In this document: one piece after another, positions 1 to 14,100 of the stretch | Position numbering within the stretch: the first letter of the stretch is position 1 | Layout of the letters: each line of letters starts with the position of its first letter | NCBI GenBank assembly: GCA_030141605.1 | Contig: JAQGDQ010000003.1 | Coordinates: forward strand, 186,001 to 250,000 | DNA length: 64,000 nt | Reading direction: 5' to 3' | Source: Tubiluchus corallicola | Lineage: Eukaryota > Priapulida > Priapulimorpha > Priapulimorphida > Tubiluchidae | The notes under the pieces: model-generated | What the model saw: only the letters and a program-made list of their open reading frames with translations | Databases searched by the model: none | Told to the model about the DNA's origin: nothing | Made by a program: the position numbers and the translations under genes

Positions 1-165
1 CTAACTGCCTTGATATGTCATTTAGAACACAATTTAATGATGTCATGAATCTATTTTTCGTAAGAATTTACGAATCGCTATTACGACATAACAGCATAAA
101 AAATTGATAAAACATTACATGGACAATAAAAGCGAGAATAGCACTAACCTCTTTACACAGTTACT
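1..165 (+). repeat. Dispersed repeat family C, copy 1 (cut by window edge)
   Basis: Matches 19135-19340 in order: TTTAGAACACAATTTAATG against TTTAGAACATAATTTAGTA, and ACATTACATGGACAATAAAA against GTATTACATGAACAATAAGA. No coding content; type unknown. Confidence 0.6.
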
Positions 166-2045
166 TGGCAGGTGAGTAACACAAATATTCCTTAACATTA
201 ATATGCATGCTACTAAATTTCAAAACTTTGTTGTTTCTCAATTACACTTAAAATTTATCATTTCATTTATGTTATTGAACATTTTTAATGTGATTAAATT
301 TAAAGCCTTAAACTGGAACGAACTAAAATGGAAGAAATGTGTCATTGTCTACCCTGGACCTGCAGAGGAACATTACAGTGCTTCCTGCTAGACAACACTA
401 AATAATTTACTCCCCAGGTCCTGTTTCTGGATATTTGCTGTTCAGTACTGCAGAATCCCTTTTTACATTTCAGCCACAGATTTTCACTACCTTTATGAAA
501 ACTAAAAGTAAGCAAATCCTCCTAGTCCATAAATACACAAATACTGCCGACATTAAAGTTCAATAATCTACATCAAATTTTATTGTTGCAAGATAGTAAA
601 TGTACACGAACAAATATAAAGCTAAAGGCAAAAATTCAACAGTACATTAATAATATTCTGAGCTGTCTAAACAATTTGTATGTAAATGTAAAATTATATC
701 ATGTGTTTAATGGCACTCTAACCCGCAATGTAAATATATACATAATAAAATTTAAAATCTGCTACCGATACATAAATTACTATGTTATAACGTATAACTA
801 TACCCTGATTATTTAAATTACTTACACCCCATTACATACAATTTAGTGCAACTACAATGATTATAACATATTTTTTCTAAGTTCTGCCAAAGAAATTTTT
901 AGATAATATCAAATCAAAAGCTGCCCTACATAAATATATGTAATTATATATTGTACATGTATAATATGTTCTACAAAATATAAAAAAATTAAGTTCATAC
1001 AAGTTATAAATGTAATGGACTATATTCCATTGAAGAAATGCTTTATTTTGACAATAAATTTGTCGAGTGATGTCACAGAAGTCTACCAAATTTGACAAAT
1101 TTAATGGATATCCAACATCAAGAATTATAAAAATTTGCATGTGCATCCATGTCAGAAATTTTTAGTTTAAACTAATTTTGATAGCAGTAAATGAAGTACA
1201 TTACATCATACTAAACTTAAACTGAATGACAATTTTAAAATATTCAAACATGGTTAAAAGTGAACGGAATCAAATGACTAATTCAATTACAAGTTTATTA
1301 AAATATGGCATCAGTAAATAAAGATGGTAGTGGGCATGGTGGAATGATTTTGGCACGAAACTAAAACTACTAAGCTGCTAAAATTTTCGAATTAATCAGA
1401 ATTCATGTTAACAATTCTTCAGGGAGAGCAATAAAAACAAAAGTACCATATGAACTTATATACTCTTACTTTTCCACAAACTGAAATGGGATAGAAGATA
1501 GGATTTAGCATCAATAAAATTGTATAACAACTGTAGTCAACCGCAAACATAATACATGTGAATGCTTTTACAAATTTATATCATACATCGTAAAATGACA
1601 ATAAATTCTTCCTAGAATCTCCCACTGTATATAAAATGTAAAAGCACAAAGTATCTTGTAAAAAAAACTTTCAAAGAAAATAAATGCATTTTTTCCAAAA
1701 GGCTATTAATTATAAATCTTAACTATATACTAAACAAAAATTAATTTCAGTGAACAAATTTGCAATAACCACTTTTTCAAAATAAAGTGCCTGACTACTG
1801 TAGCCTGGAGAATAAGCACAATTTTTCAAAATAAATAAACCATAGCTGTTGACCAATGCACTGCCATTGGGAACAGTAGTGAAAAAATTCACAAGCAAAG
1901 TACATGAGACTCTAAATACAACTAGTAATATAGCATTTGCCAGGAGAGGCAATACTCATGTCAAACCTAAATTCCAAAAATCTTTGCTATTGCAAGCAAG
2001 TAATGCCAACAGTAAACACTGTTTTCCTGAATTCACTAAATTTGT
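1..2045. other. FSTL1 3' UTR/flank, no other gene seen
   Basis: AT-rich sequence downstream of FSTL1. Short open frames here lack family similarity, splice context or codon structure. It probably contains the 3' UTR (minus strand). The first 160 bp are a copy of dispersed repeat family C. Confidence 0.5.
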
Positions 2046-2051
2046 TTTATT
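2046..2051 (-). promoter_or_regulatory. Possible FSTL1 poly(A) signal
   Basis: AATAAA on the minus strand about 50 nt past the stop codon. It is the nearest of several such hexamers (another near 1041), so the true 3' end cannot be fixed. Confidence 0.3.
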
Positions 2052-2101
2052 TACACAAATCATCAAACTGTGAGTTTTTTGATTTGGTAATGACAAACTC
2101 G

Positions 2102-2191
2102 CTACAACTTCTGCTTACGATTTTTTCGTCTTTTGACTCTTTTCGCTCTACGTTTGCTTTCATCATCTGCATGTTTGTAAGTTGTTTTAAC
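2102..2191 (-). CDS. FSTL1: FSTL1 last coding exon: basic tail and stop
   Basis: Acceptor TTTGATGCAG, then [20 protein letters not shown] followed by RRKNRKQKL and TAG. The last 18 residues are mostly Lys/Arg, far more basic than the human KTKRVSTKEI end. This suggests a heparan-sulfate or matrix-binding tail, or a cluster of dibasic processing sites. That role is inference. Confidence 0.88.
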   Translation of the reverse strand, partial: VKTTYKHADDESKRRAKRVKRRKNRKQKL

Positions 2192-5100
2192 CTGCATCAA
2201 ACAAGCTCCACATGAGAAAAACTACTAAGAACCAAGACATAAGCAAATACTCAGGTAACAATTACTTTTCTTTACACTGCTGCAGCCGAAATCAAGCATC
2301 CAATGGCAAGACCTACTGTAGGGTAAAGTTTGATTTGAGACCACAGCCTGGTTAATTAAATAATTAACAATATCTTAACATTAAGATAAGCCACTGAATC
2401 AGCAGAGGTGTTTTAACCATGTTCGTATATCCTCTCTCTACGATAAACCACAGCGAGTAAGGATATTGAACCCAAATGGTCGTGGTGAGACATCCACATG
2501 AAGTAAACCCACTAAACTTGCGCCTATTCAATTTGCTTGAAGAATCTTACAGTTGACATAAAAAAATCAATCGTTTCCTCCACCTACACTTCAAATCTCT
2601 TCGAAGTATAACCTCCCTTATAACTCTTGCACTTAATTCCGTTAATTTCTAGCTCCTACCTTTGTTAAAAGCCACTAATTACTTTAAAAAAAGATAGCTG
2701 AATCTACCCTCTATAAACAAGTAAAAGCAAAATGCATTATAATTAAAATTTACGGGCTTTTACATGAATAAAACTTTAGTTCATTACTAATATTGGCTAT
2801 GGTTATCTTTCAGAAAACACTTTTTTTCACATTTGTGATTAAATGAGGCTGGATAATGCTAATAATGCTGACTGACTTACCACTTAACCACAACGTTTAA
2901 ATGATACGAAAAACTTACATGCATTTTATCCCCTGCACTTTTGAAATCTTTGAGAAAAACTTCAACGTCTTCATCTGTTTGCAGCAACTTTGGATTCACT
3001 GCCTTTACTTCAACAACTGGCACTAAAACACATGTAAGTCCAATGTTAAAAGTTTAATAGTGTAAAGATTTTTACTTTTGCTGTAACGCTAAAATGCAGT
3101 AAACTTGCTGTAAAAAACCTCTAAAGCTGCCAATGCTAATCAGAGGTAATAAAATTGTTAAAGCCTATTATCGAAATTTAATGCTTTTTAATAAGCTTAA
3201 AACTGCTCCATTTGTGCCAAAAATAAACAATTAAGGAGTGTTGAATAGATCATTTATTAAAGATATCGCTGTAATAAATTCTGTTATTAAATTATACTAG
3301 CTGAGAACAATGAGTAAAATGAGGAAAATAAACATGATTGTTGTTTACCCAAGTTATCTGACTTCTCCTCATCCTTCTTGCAAGCCACTGCAGTGCATAC
3401 CCAGTTGCCACAAGCACACACACTGTAAAACAGGTAAATTCAAATAAACACCAATTTTAATTATTGGTGTATTACAAACTTTGCAAGTGCTTTTCTAAGA
3501 GCAAAGCAAAAAGGAATCAAAATGCAGGAATGCATAACTAGATAAACGAATATTATTAAATAATAATTTCTCAACCTTCATTATCTAATATATTAAGTAA
3601 CTGCAGAATGTCAAGATAAACTTCTGTCTTGCATGATGCAGCCCTTTTTTGCCACCTTATGACAACCCAATGTTCAACTGGACTTAAATTAAATTAAAAA
3701 ATGCAATTTGGTAACAACTGTGAATAAAAACCTTACATATAATGACATGCTTAGTTACCACAAATTTAAGCTAACATTTCAATTTCGTTGACAGTGATTT
3801 AATAATCATTTTACATTTGTATTATCAATTTCACACATACTATGATACAGATATTATAATACACACCATCTATTGCAGTCTACCGTAGTTTCAGCTCCAT
3901 CTTCATATTCATTTAGTTCTAAAGAACACTCTAAAAATAAATATTTCAGGTAATATTCTGTTTCTAAATTGTGTGGAACTGACACACACACAATCAACTT
4001 TAGTCAGCAAACTACAAATGTGACCAAAAATAAAACAAATTTTAATCATCGGTTGCCAAAACATTTTACAAATTTAAAATGAAAAAACATGACAATTGTT
4101 TGTATTGTGGCTAGATAAGAAATGTTTTGAGATTTTGTAGCTATTTCAGTTGGTAGTTACATAAATTTTAGTTACACTTATGTCAGCAGTTATATTTGGA
4201 GCGAACTGCAAATCTGAACACATCATCTAGCAATACTGCATTGGTTTTGTATTGACTATTTAATAAGTGTAAACCTAATTAAGAAATCTGACTCAAGAAC
4301 CCTATTAAAAATACATGTTCAATTACTCTTCAGAGGTGGAATGTAATCCAAATCCATCATCTTTTTGAACTCCCGGAAAGTCAATCGCCAGTCGGTATCT
4401 GCATCAGCTAAATCTATCAAAGCATCTACACACAAGCCCCTGGCAAAACATAAATAGTGCGAAATGGTTAAACACTAAAACACAGAAAAAACAGCATCGG
4501 TAAATTTCGTAAGTTTCACTACAATTTTACAAGCACAAAGTATTACACAGGAAAAAGATTTCAAAGAATTTCTAAAACTAAAATGTATTTTTTCACAAGC
4601 AATGTATGACTGCATTGACAGAAACTGCCAACTCAACACTAACTGCTCAGTAAAAACATTATTGCCTAGGCATATGAAAGGCCTTTCTTGAACAGTTTTC
4701 CCACAGTGAAGTACTAAAATACTGTTAAATGCTGCTTTTAACTGTCATCTGTATATCAGCCGAACTGTCCGTTAAGCCTTTTGTAGACTGCCATCTAACA
4801 GTAACTTGAACTAACAATGAGTAATCTTCAAAGTTGGAGCAACTTGAGCAATTGATTTAGCAGTACTACTGAAATCTTGGCTTACCTCAAAATTTCTGTA
4901 GGACTTCCACTTTGCACCAGTTGTGTGCTATTGGTTTTTGCAATGCACTGCAGCAGTTCTGCCGAATCAAGTTTTTTATCTTTATCACCATCGCACATCT
5001 TAAATACATGCTTCATTACCTGCAGGATTGAATAAAGAATAACCCTATATATGATATTTCTCACCAATCACCTAACATTTACACTAACATTTTGCAAGGC

Positions 5101-8100
5101 AAAACCTGCCTTTATAATGCTATAGTTGCAACTGAGTCTGCCCTCACCTGTGGGTGTAAAATGTTTTGTCTATGATGGATTTGTCAACAAGTGACAGGTC
5201 ACTAAAATTTACTCACACTGAGCTGAGGAAACATTCTCCGACTATACCCTTCATCCAGGATTCTCAATTTTTCCCTCCTGGGGGAGAGTCATTGCAGACC
5301 ACCACCCAAAAGCTGTCACCCAGCATCCATCATCTAACATCTACAGTGGTATTTAAGCACTATAGCTGCAACTGTTTGAATTCTGTATCTACCCTCCCCT
5401 GGGGAGAAGGGGCTAAAATGTTTTTGTCAATATTGGATTGTCAATAGGTGACAAGTGTCACTGTAAATTACCCAAACGTACTGGAGGAGGGAGAGTTATT
5501 GTAGGTCATCCCCAAAAATTGTTACACATTCATAGTTGCAACTGTTTGAATCATGGATCCACCCTCACCTGGAGGGGTAAAATATTTTTGTCAATGTCGG
5601 ACTGTCAGTATATGACAGGTCACTTTAACGAATCTAACACCTCACACTGAGCTAACAGATTTTGCACTATATCAACTACTTGGATCCTCCCCCCCTTCCT
5701 CCCTATAAGGAGGGGGTAAAATTTTTTTTGGCTATGCAGGGTTGTCACTAAATGACAGGCCACTCAAATTCCTCGCATTAATCTAACTCAGGTCCTTCCA
5801 CTATGCTCACCACTGCTGCGGATTTTAACTGTTTACTTCTATTTTGAATATGCCCTCAAAATGACATTTGACCCTGACTATCATCTGGGCCCAAATTCAG
5901 AACTAGCTTATAGATAGCTTAAACTAAATGTGGACGGATGACTCTGCATAAGGTCTCCAGACTTGGAAAGTCAGAGAATTTAATGAACCATCAAGATTCA
6001 ACAGTTTCAGAAGTGGTATGTACACCCACATCCCCACACTGACAAAACCATATAATGCAACTCTAAAAACTACTGAATATCCCATTAGTCAATCAAGGAA
6101 CATGTAACACAAAGTTTGTGCTCGAGGCTATAGCACTCTGAAAAGATCAGCTGCATTGTGAAGAATGCTGATGTAAGCTAATGATTACCAATCTTCAGGT
6201 AAACCAATAAAACGACGCAGCATGAATAAGATTTCTGAGCATCACTTCCCGTTAGTTCAGCAACTTTGCAAAGCATTCATGCTCCAATAAAAATGTATAT
6301 CAATTACTTACTAGAAGAGTCAGACAGATTGTTCTGTTCTTCAATGCAAACAAATTGCAAAAACAGAAAAGTATGGCAGCTGCCAGCAGCCATTGCACCA
6401 TAGTTGTGCACCATTTATAAAATATCAAAAAATTACAATTATTACCTCTCTGTAAGCTTTTCGACCAGGATGTGAAGCTTGGCTTTGAATCCAGGAAATA
6501 ATGGACTGGCGTAGCGCATCACGCTCATGAGAAAAACACACAACTATAAACAAATGAATAGAAATAACCAGTCAGCACAGATAAGCTATGTAGTTAGCAT
6601 TTTTAAATTTCTTCAAAATTAAGACATTAGTGTGTTTCATTTTCTATATATAAAAGATTTTTCATTAACTTCAAAACAAGCAAGATAACGGACTCCTCAT
6701 AATGTTAATAGTTGGGGTCCTAAAAGGGATGGCTTTAGTAAGAAAAGTATTTTAAATAACTACTGCTTTTTAAAAGGATCTACAACTATATAAAATTAAC
6801 ATTTACTATTGCTCATTAGAAAAAATGTTTTAATTAAAATTATTTTTATGATACGTACTTGGCTTTTTTTGCAGTTTTTCTTCCAGACGTTTCAATTTAT
6901 CGCTTTCATCTGAAATAATAATAAAAGTTAAGTATCTTTTGTTTGTCAGTGCAAATGTTAAAACTTCTGGCCAACCACTTCACTTGGTGATAAAATACAT
7001 AGCTGTGCGATAAAAATTTTATAGCTTTTAACGCAACACCACAACACTACTGCTTTACAATTCCCAACAAAGTCATTGTCTTTATGACATATCAAACCAC
7101 ATTCATCAAGTGTCACACCACCCGAAGCACAAAAAACTAATACGGAAGACTAATTTAGTCAATGCATAGCACAGACTGAAAAGACTTGTGAGAAACTCCT
7201 ATTTGGCAACAGTAATTTTCAATTATCAGAGTCAAACAAGATGTGATTACTTGATTTTGCTTTTTTACAAAGGAATAGTCACTCTAATCATGTTTTATCA
7301 AAAATAAAGTGATATAATTATACAGCTAAAATCAGCATGCAGTATAATTTTAGCTGCAAACTGGCTAAATCTTTAGAAGAAATGAATTATGTTGTTTCAC
7401 GTGGCCCACTCAAAAACTCCCAAATCAGTATTTCATGGGTTAAACCAATCAGCACACAGAGCACAGCACAGACACTCCATTAAAAGAGACATTCTCTAGA
7501 CAAATGATTACACTGCAGAGACACATCCTTCTAAATTAGCTGTAGCAGTCAACAACGGTTGAAAAGAAATGCAATGTTTACAGGTTTAATAACAACCGAA
7601 GCAGTGTGTTTCTTTATTGGATTTGGGTAACAACGTTATTGCCACCAAGCATGGAAATTTAAAGCCAAGGCAAGATTAAATTCTTTACTGTTCTTGTCAG
7701 GAGTTCATTTCTCATTGGAACAAAAAAATCAATATCAAAATGGCTAAAAACGTTTAATAACTGCTTGACGTGACAACTAAAATTTACTTTATTTACTGAA
7801 TGCTACACTACCTGAATAGTAATCAACATAGGTGTCATTGGAGATTGCTTAATTTAGCAATTATGTAGTGTAAGGTCTTGTGACAGATTGAAGTCTGGCA
7901 TAAAAAATTAAAAACAATGGACAGCACAAGACTACAAACCGGAGACTTTAGACTGTCACGAAATGGTGGTTTTTAGTGTTTCTGCAAGACCATGAAATTG
8001 TACTCACTATGTCTGACTGTCTGATAAGACCATTAATTCAATGCCAAACACCCCAACACCAAATTGAACAGTACCAGCAACCAGAACTTCGACAAAAGTA

Positions 8101-11100
8101 AAAGCACTTCAATGCCTCAAACACCGCAGAATTTAAAAATTTCTTTACCCAATCTTCCTGTTATCACTTAAACTTAGAAAACAAAACAAAAAAATTTCAA
8201 GAAACTGTCTATACACCATAATGTTGATTTATATTACCGCAGTATAGGAATTTTCGGGTGCATGGTAGCTGCCATTTACTTGAAAATTATGACGTAACTG
8301 GAGGACTTTGTAACTTTTCGTAAGCGCATCGTAGCTTTCTGTAAACGTGCAATGCTTAAACTAATTCATACTTTTGTAGCTTACCGAATGTTCACGCAAA
8401 AATATCAGGAAATTAGCTATCTAATTTTTTGTAAAAACTTATTATGCCTTTGACAGAAATTGAAAGTGCACTGCTTTTCTTTAGACGAATGCATATGATA
8501 CTACTACTAAATCCTTCCAACATTTTCCCAAACGTTGAAATAAGCCTAACTTCCCAGAAGGCTTGGCCTTTCCGTTAAAATAAGCAAGTAATGTTTTCGT
8601 TAACAACATAGATTTCCCCATGATTGAATTACATGATTACATCAAGCAGAACTTTCAAACTAACTCATTTTGCAAACATAGCTTTTGACGTCATTAAGTT
8701 GATTATGTAAAACTTTTCATCCTGACAGCAATTGCTGAATAATTTCAAAAGCAGTTTATACTCGCAATATTCTAGCAGTTGGCTCATAGCATTTGCATAA
8801 AGGATAAATGCAACGCAAAATTTGAATTTATAATGCAGACAGCTTTCGTGTTTTAGCATTCACATTATGCAAAAATGTGATGTTTTCATGCATATTAATG
8901 ACATCTGAATTAAAGATAAACGGCAAAACTGAGCATTTTGTAGGCTATACTAGCTAGAATTGCACATTGCAGATCATTTAAACAAAACTTTAAAACAGAA
9001 TGAATGTTTGCTAAATCACCGCACATTTAAAAAACACTCATTTCTCAATTCCTTCTACAAAATGACCACAATGACCTTTGGCAAGCTGTTCAGCAATGAA
9101 CCAAATAGAAAAAAGACTCTGCAAACAAATAGAAAATAAATGAGTTATTAACAACAGAAAACTCTAGTGCTGACCAGTTCTTATAAGCCTGAGTTGCTAA
9201 AGCCACAGCTCTTTACTTTAACCTTACTAGCAGGCATTGGCATAAACAGAAAATGTTCGGATAGTGCTTGTTCCAATAAGCAATTATAAAAAATACTTTA
9301 TTATTCAAAAATCTGGTTATAAAATTCGTGTTTTTGAATCTAGGCTAGAAGTTAAAACATGCAATCCGACTTGCTCTGCATTCCACCAAAAAAATAGTTG
9401 AAATAATTTTGAAGTGTCAATTAGACCAACCTGAGTGTTAAAAATGTGAAAACGTCTGCAACATTATTGAGATGCTTTTAGAATTCTATGAAAGCCACTT
9501 TCGAATTTAACAAAGAAAAGAATTAAATATGGACAAGTATGTTAACTCATGAATGGTACCAAAGTGTAGAACTAGCGTATTTTTGTTTCTCAAGTCATAT
9601 TTCTCAATATCCAAATGTTAAGATGAAATATCTGAAAGAACTAATATTAGCTTATTTGACTACATAAGCAAATGCCAGGCAGCCAAGGTTGTCTATCAAA
9701 ATACTGTAACAGAAAATTTTCAAAGACTTAACTTCTGCAGCAAAATTCTATGCTATGAAGTAGAGGCACCTAAATTTAAACATCAAATTGAGAGTATAAT
9801 ATAATTCCAGCAAGATAATCATAACTTTATAATACAACATCTGCAGCTTCAACCTGTTAGTCAGTCCGTCAATTCCATCAACTCTAGTACATAAAATAAC
9901 ACTGCTAGTTGAGTTTTAATTAGTTAATGGAAAACAATCTGGAACTTAAAACCTAATGACCTAAAACCTGTTTTGTCAACTTAAGACAACATTCTGCAAC
10001 TTAAAACCTATTCTGTCAACTTAATGACAACATTCTGCAACTTAAAACCTATTCGGTCAACTTAATGACAATAATCATAAATGCTGGCCCAATAAATTTA
10101 ATCCCATTTTAGGCATCACATTACTTATTCTTGTAGCAGTAGAAAAGCACTTTGCTTTAAAAATGCATGCAAGAATACCTAGTATGCATTCGCCTTCGTA
10201 CTTGACGCGAAGAGCGACTCCTGAAACGCAGGCTTGGCGATGAAGCTCGCAGTGGTTTCTATATGTCTTCTTGTCACTTCCACACACCTGAACAATAAAT
10301 TACGAGCAAATAAAAAAGCAAAAAGTTAATGTAAGTAAACTGTGCACTGCATTACAGACTTGAATGTTCCACATCAAACAGCTATTTCCTCGAATCACTG
10401 CCATTACAATTACCTTCAATAATTCAACTGTGCTTAACTAGCAGAAAATTGCAGCTCAGTGATGCCCAGAAATTTGTAAATTACATCAATTGCAGAAAAC
10501 CTATAATACTGTTACAACAAACCCCATGAACACAAACAGATTCTTTGTAAGTGTAGTCCAATTTGCAAGTATGACAAAAAATATTCCACATATATATTAT
10601 TTATTTTTTTATACTCAACACACCAGAGCAAACACTTGATACGCTAGGGTTTCTAGTATGCAGTCCAAAAATAAAAATTCACAGCATTAATTAAGAGGTA
10701 ACATATAGGACAAAGAAAGAAACCAATTAAAAAACTCAACTTTCCCAAATGACATTTAAACACAAAAAAAAACAGTGGAGACAAGAAAGTTACAGCAGAT
10801 TGACAACAAAAATCAAAAGAACCTAGCCTGAGACAGCAAAAATCTGTGTTAAACAACTTAAATTCATAGAATCTTGATCAAGAAAACTATGGAGACTTAG
10901 AACGTTTTATGTAACATAAAAGCATTTATTTGAGCCATTTTGAAATAATGGGTAAGAACTAAGCGGTACCTTTCTTTTATGATCAGGACAAGATTTAATG
11001 CAGACGCAAGTGACGGAATCATCAACTACATCACACACTCTAGCTTTGCCGCAGTCCACGTTCTCGCAGAGCTTATTTAGGCTTTTACCTAAAACAACAA

Positions 11101-14100
11101 ATAAAAGTTTGTTTTGCAAACTTCTGCTGATTCATGCTGCAAAGATGAGTGAGGCACAATTTCAAGTACATGTGCACAGCTATTTACACTAAAAACACAA
11201 ATTATGGAATAATCCAAAGTTATAAGTGCAACAAGTAGGCTGTCCAGAGAAAACAAGGCAATTAAAAACAACCTACTGCTGTGATTTGTGGAAGCCACTG
11301 ACACTTTACACAAAAAAAACTAGAATTAGCAAGATATTTGTCTGTTTTTTCAAATGTAAAATGAGAACCTAAGAAGCTCTCGTGCACTGTGTATGGCAGA
11401 TAATTTGTGACACTTTGAAGCAATTTTCTTCTTAGCATATCAAGTTAGTAATTAACTGTTCACAACTCATTTGCTAAGCAGGTGTTGCTCACTCAACTAT
11501 TCCCTCACAATCTCTGAGCTATTTCTGCGAAAATTTTGTATTAAGATTTAAAAAAAAACTACACTCAAATTATAAATAATTTAATACAAATACATATTTT
11601 TATAAAAACTCAACGAACAATAACTTTATATTAGTACACAACTAATGTTAGAATGTTTTTAATGTCGCAGTTGTACAAAGTCGTCTATAAAATGACATGC
11701 ATCACGATCTTGTATTTACAACACCCTGGGCTTGACAAACTGTGCTGATCCAAATGGATGCAGAAGTATTTATAATGTATATACATGTACGTGCCAAACA
11801 GAAATAATTTCCAACTTACAGTAACATGATAATGGCTAGGAATATTTTCAAACGTAGTGTTCTATTGCCTTTTGGCAATAAATGTCCTAAAACTTCGATG
11901 TTTTAAGCATACGTTTAATGACTGAATCACATTTTTGTTACTGGCATCAGTGGCATGAGATTCTATTCAAACAAATCGTCTTATGGAAGTACAGACATTA
12001 ACAGAATACAAATCGCTTACTTGTGTTATAATCCCAGATTACTGAATCCCTAAAGAGCATGGGTGTAAAATAAAATCAATGGGTATGAAAACAACATTGG
12101 AAAACTGTAAGAGGCAAAGACAAAGCGAGGGCACGCAGCTAGTAGTCAGCTACCTACACAGCCAGAAGCAGTGGTAAAGTAACAGCCAATACAACAACTG
12201 CCTCCTCTAACATAAAGCATCTGGGAATGTCGTCTTAATCACATAGATCACTGCACAATATGATTTCCCCAAATCATTTCATTTAATACTGCAGTCAAAC
12301 CAGATTCTAGCAAGCATCCGCATAACTAAAAAAACGTTCTTAACGTCTAGCCAATTAGATTACATTTTTCTATTATTTACATTCTTTTTTTGCAACAATC
12401 ATCAAATTTTATGCTCCAGAAAGCAAGCAATGCATCTTGTTTATTGTACACAAGTCCCGCAAATAATTATAAACATAGATGACAGATGTTGACCATAAGG
12501 CCGCTGCTTTTGCTCTGCATGATGAGGCTCAGCGCATGGCTTCATTTAATCATCTAACTGTCGCCATTAAGCAAGTAACTGTAACCCTGTAACATGGTCT
12601 AATCAGTCTTGGCTAGACAGGAAGCTGGCAAGTAGGTGCGATATAATCACACACTAACGATGTCTGGACCACAGAGCATTTGCTGTAGCACTTTGAAATG
12701 TGGCATTTCATGGCATTAGTACGGCTAGTCTTAATACTCGCTGAACCCACGTATATATATTTTAATTTTAAGAATACTACAGTAAACAGAAGAATGCCGA
12801 GGCATTTTGAATCTGAATGGATGTGCTTTTTTCGCAACTTCACCACAAAGCAAGCCGGAATTCTCGAATCCAGGTAAAAAAGTCGGAAAAAAGTCACAGG
12901 AAAAAAGAAATAAGCTGAACCCTAATCTTAACTCTAATCCTAGCCCTAACCCTACCCTAGCCAAAATTAATTGTGACTTTTTTCCTTGAGTTTTTTCTTG
13001 TGACTTTATTACCAGTTACTGAATTCCGACAATGGTATAGACTAATCAACACAATGTTTGCGAAAAGATCAGGATCCTGGCTCATTATCACGGATTTCTC
13101 TTTAAGATGAGCCTCTCGACTGGCAGAGGTGTTTACTTGCAATATCATAAATTTTACGTGCTAGAACATGGTCGAACTCAAATGCTATGCATAGAATAAA
13201 TTTGACAGACAACTTAGGTATTTTATGCTTTAATACATACATATGCAAACAAACTTCGAAAATGAACATAACTAACAGAAAAATAGGCGTATGGAAACAC
13301 AACCAAAGGTTGCTTAGCAGCAAATCGAAATCGAGGTAAATTAAGAGTGGCACAGTCGGACATTAAGGTAAGAAGGATTAGATGAAAAATTCGTTTAATA
13401 AAAACTCATCAATTAAAATGAAAGTCAGAGACTAGTAACTTCGATGCTATCACAAATAACAGAATCTTAACAAAACACTAACAACATGGAAGTCTAAATT
13501 TAAACCATTTATTGAGTTACCGTATATACTCGCATATAAGCCGAATTTAGAACTATAAAATACAATACTGAAATCAGGGGGTCGGCTTATATGCGCATGA
13601 AACAAAATGAACACAAGGACAGACACTAATGCCAATTTTCCAGCCACACATTTTCATCGCTACCTGACTCTTTATTTGGTTGTGTGTCACCAGCGGTGTA
13701 TTGGAGGGGGATCGCCGTCCACCCACTTTTTTTTAGAAAAAATTCACATTTCAATAAATGTCTGCTTTTTGTATTCATAAAAGTAAGCATTTTACATCTT
13801 TATAGTAAAAAATTTCTATGAACCAAAAATACCCAATTAAGAAAATGTGACAAAAAGGGATCAATTTTGTTGATTGGGTATGGAGTAAAATTAGACAAAT
13901 TGATGGTCGGCTTATATACGGGTTTTTGCAAAAACTGGCCATTTTAAAGCCGTTTTAGGGGGTCGGCTTATATGCGATGTAGGCTTATATGCGAGTATAT
14001 ACGGTAACTATTTCTTAATCAATAAGAATCGAGTATTTTGCTAAACTGCTCCAAGGATCATTGTATAAATGCATGCAGACACTTACCTTTCATAACAATG

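Larger units (their letters stand above)
6910..10178. other. FSTL1 intron 4, non-coding
   Basis: AT-rich intron of about 3.3 kb. Apart from repeat family A and the 42-bp tandem repeat I see no gene. Short open frames here lack splice or domain support. Confidence 0.6.

Noticed and set aside
12919-12960. Chromosome-end or fusion telomere scar
   Set aside because: The CCCTAA-type units lie inside a foldback element that has a second copy at 60.1 kb.
14075-14100. Second donor-like GTAAGTG on the minus strand, considered as another FSTL1 microexon
   Set aside because: No AG acceptor close enough upstream, and the 7-nt exon already satisfies the phase.
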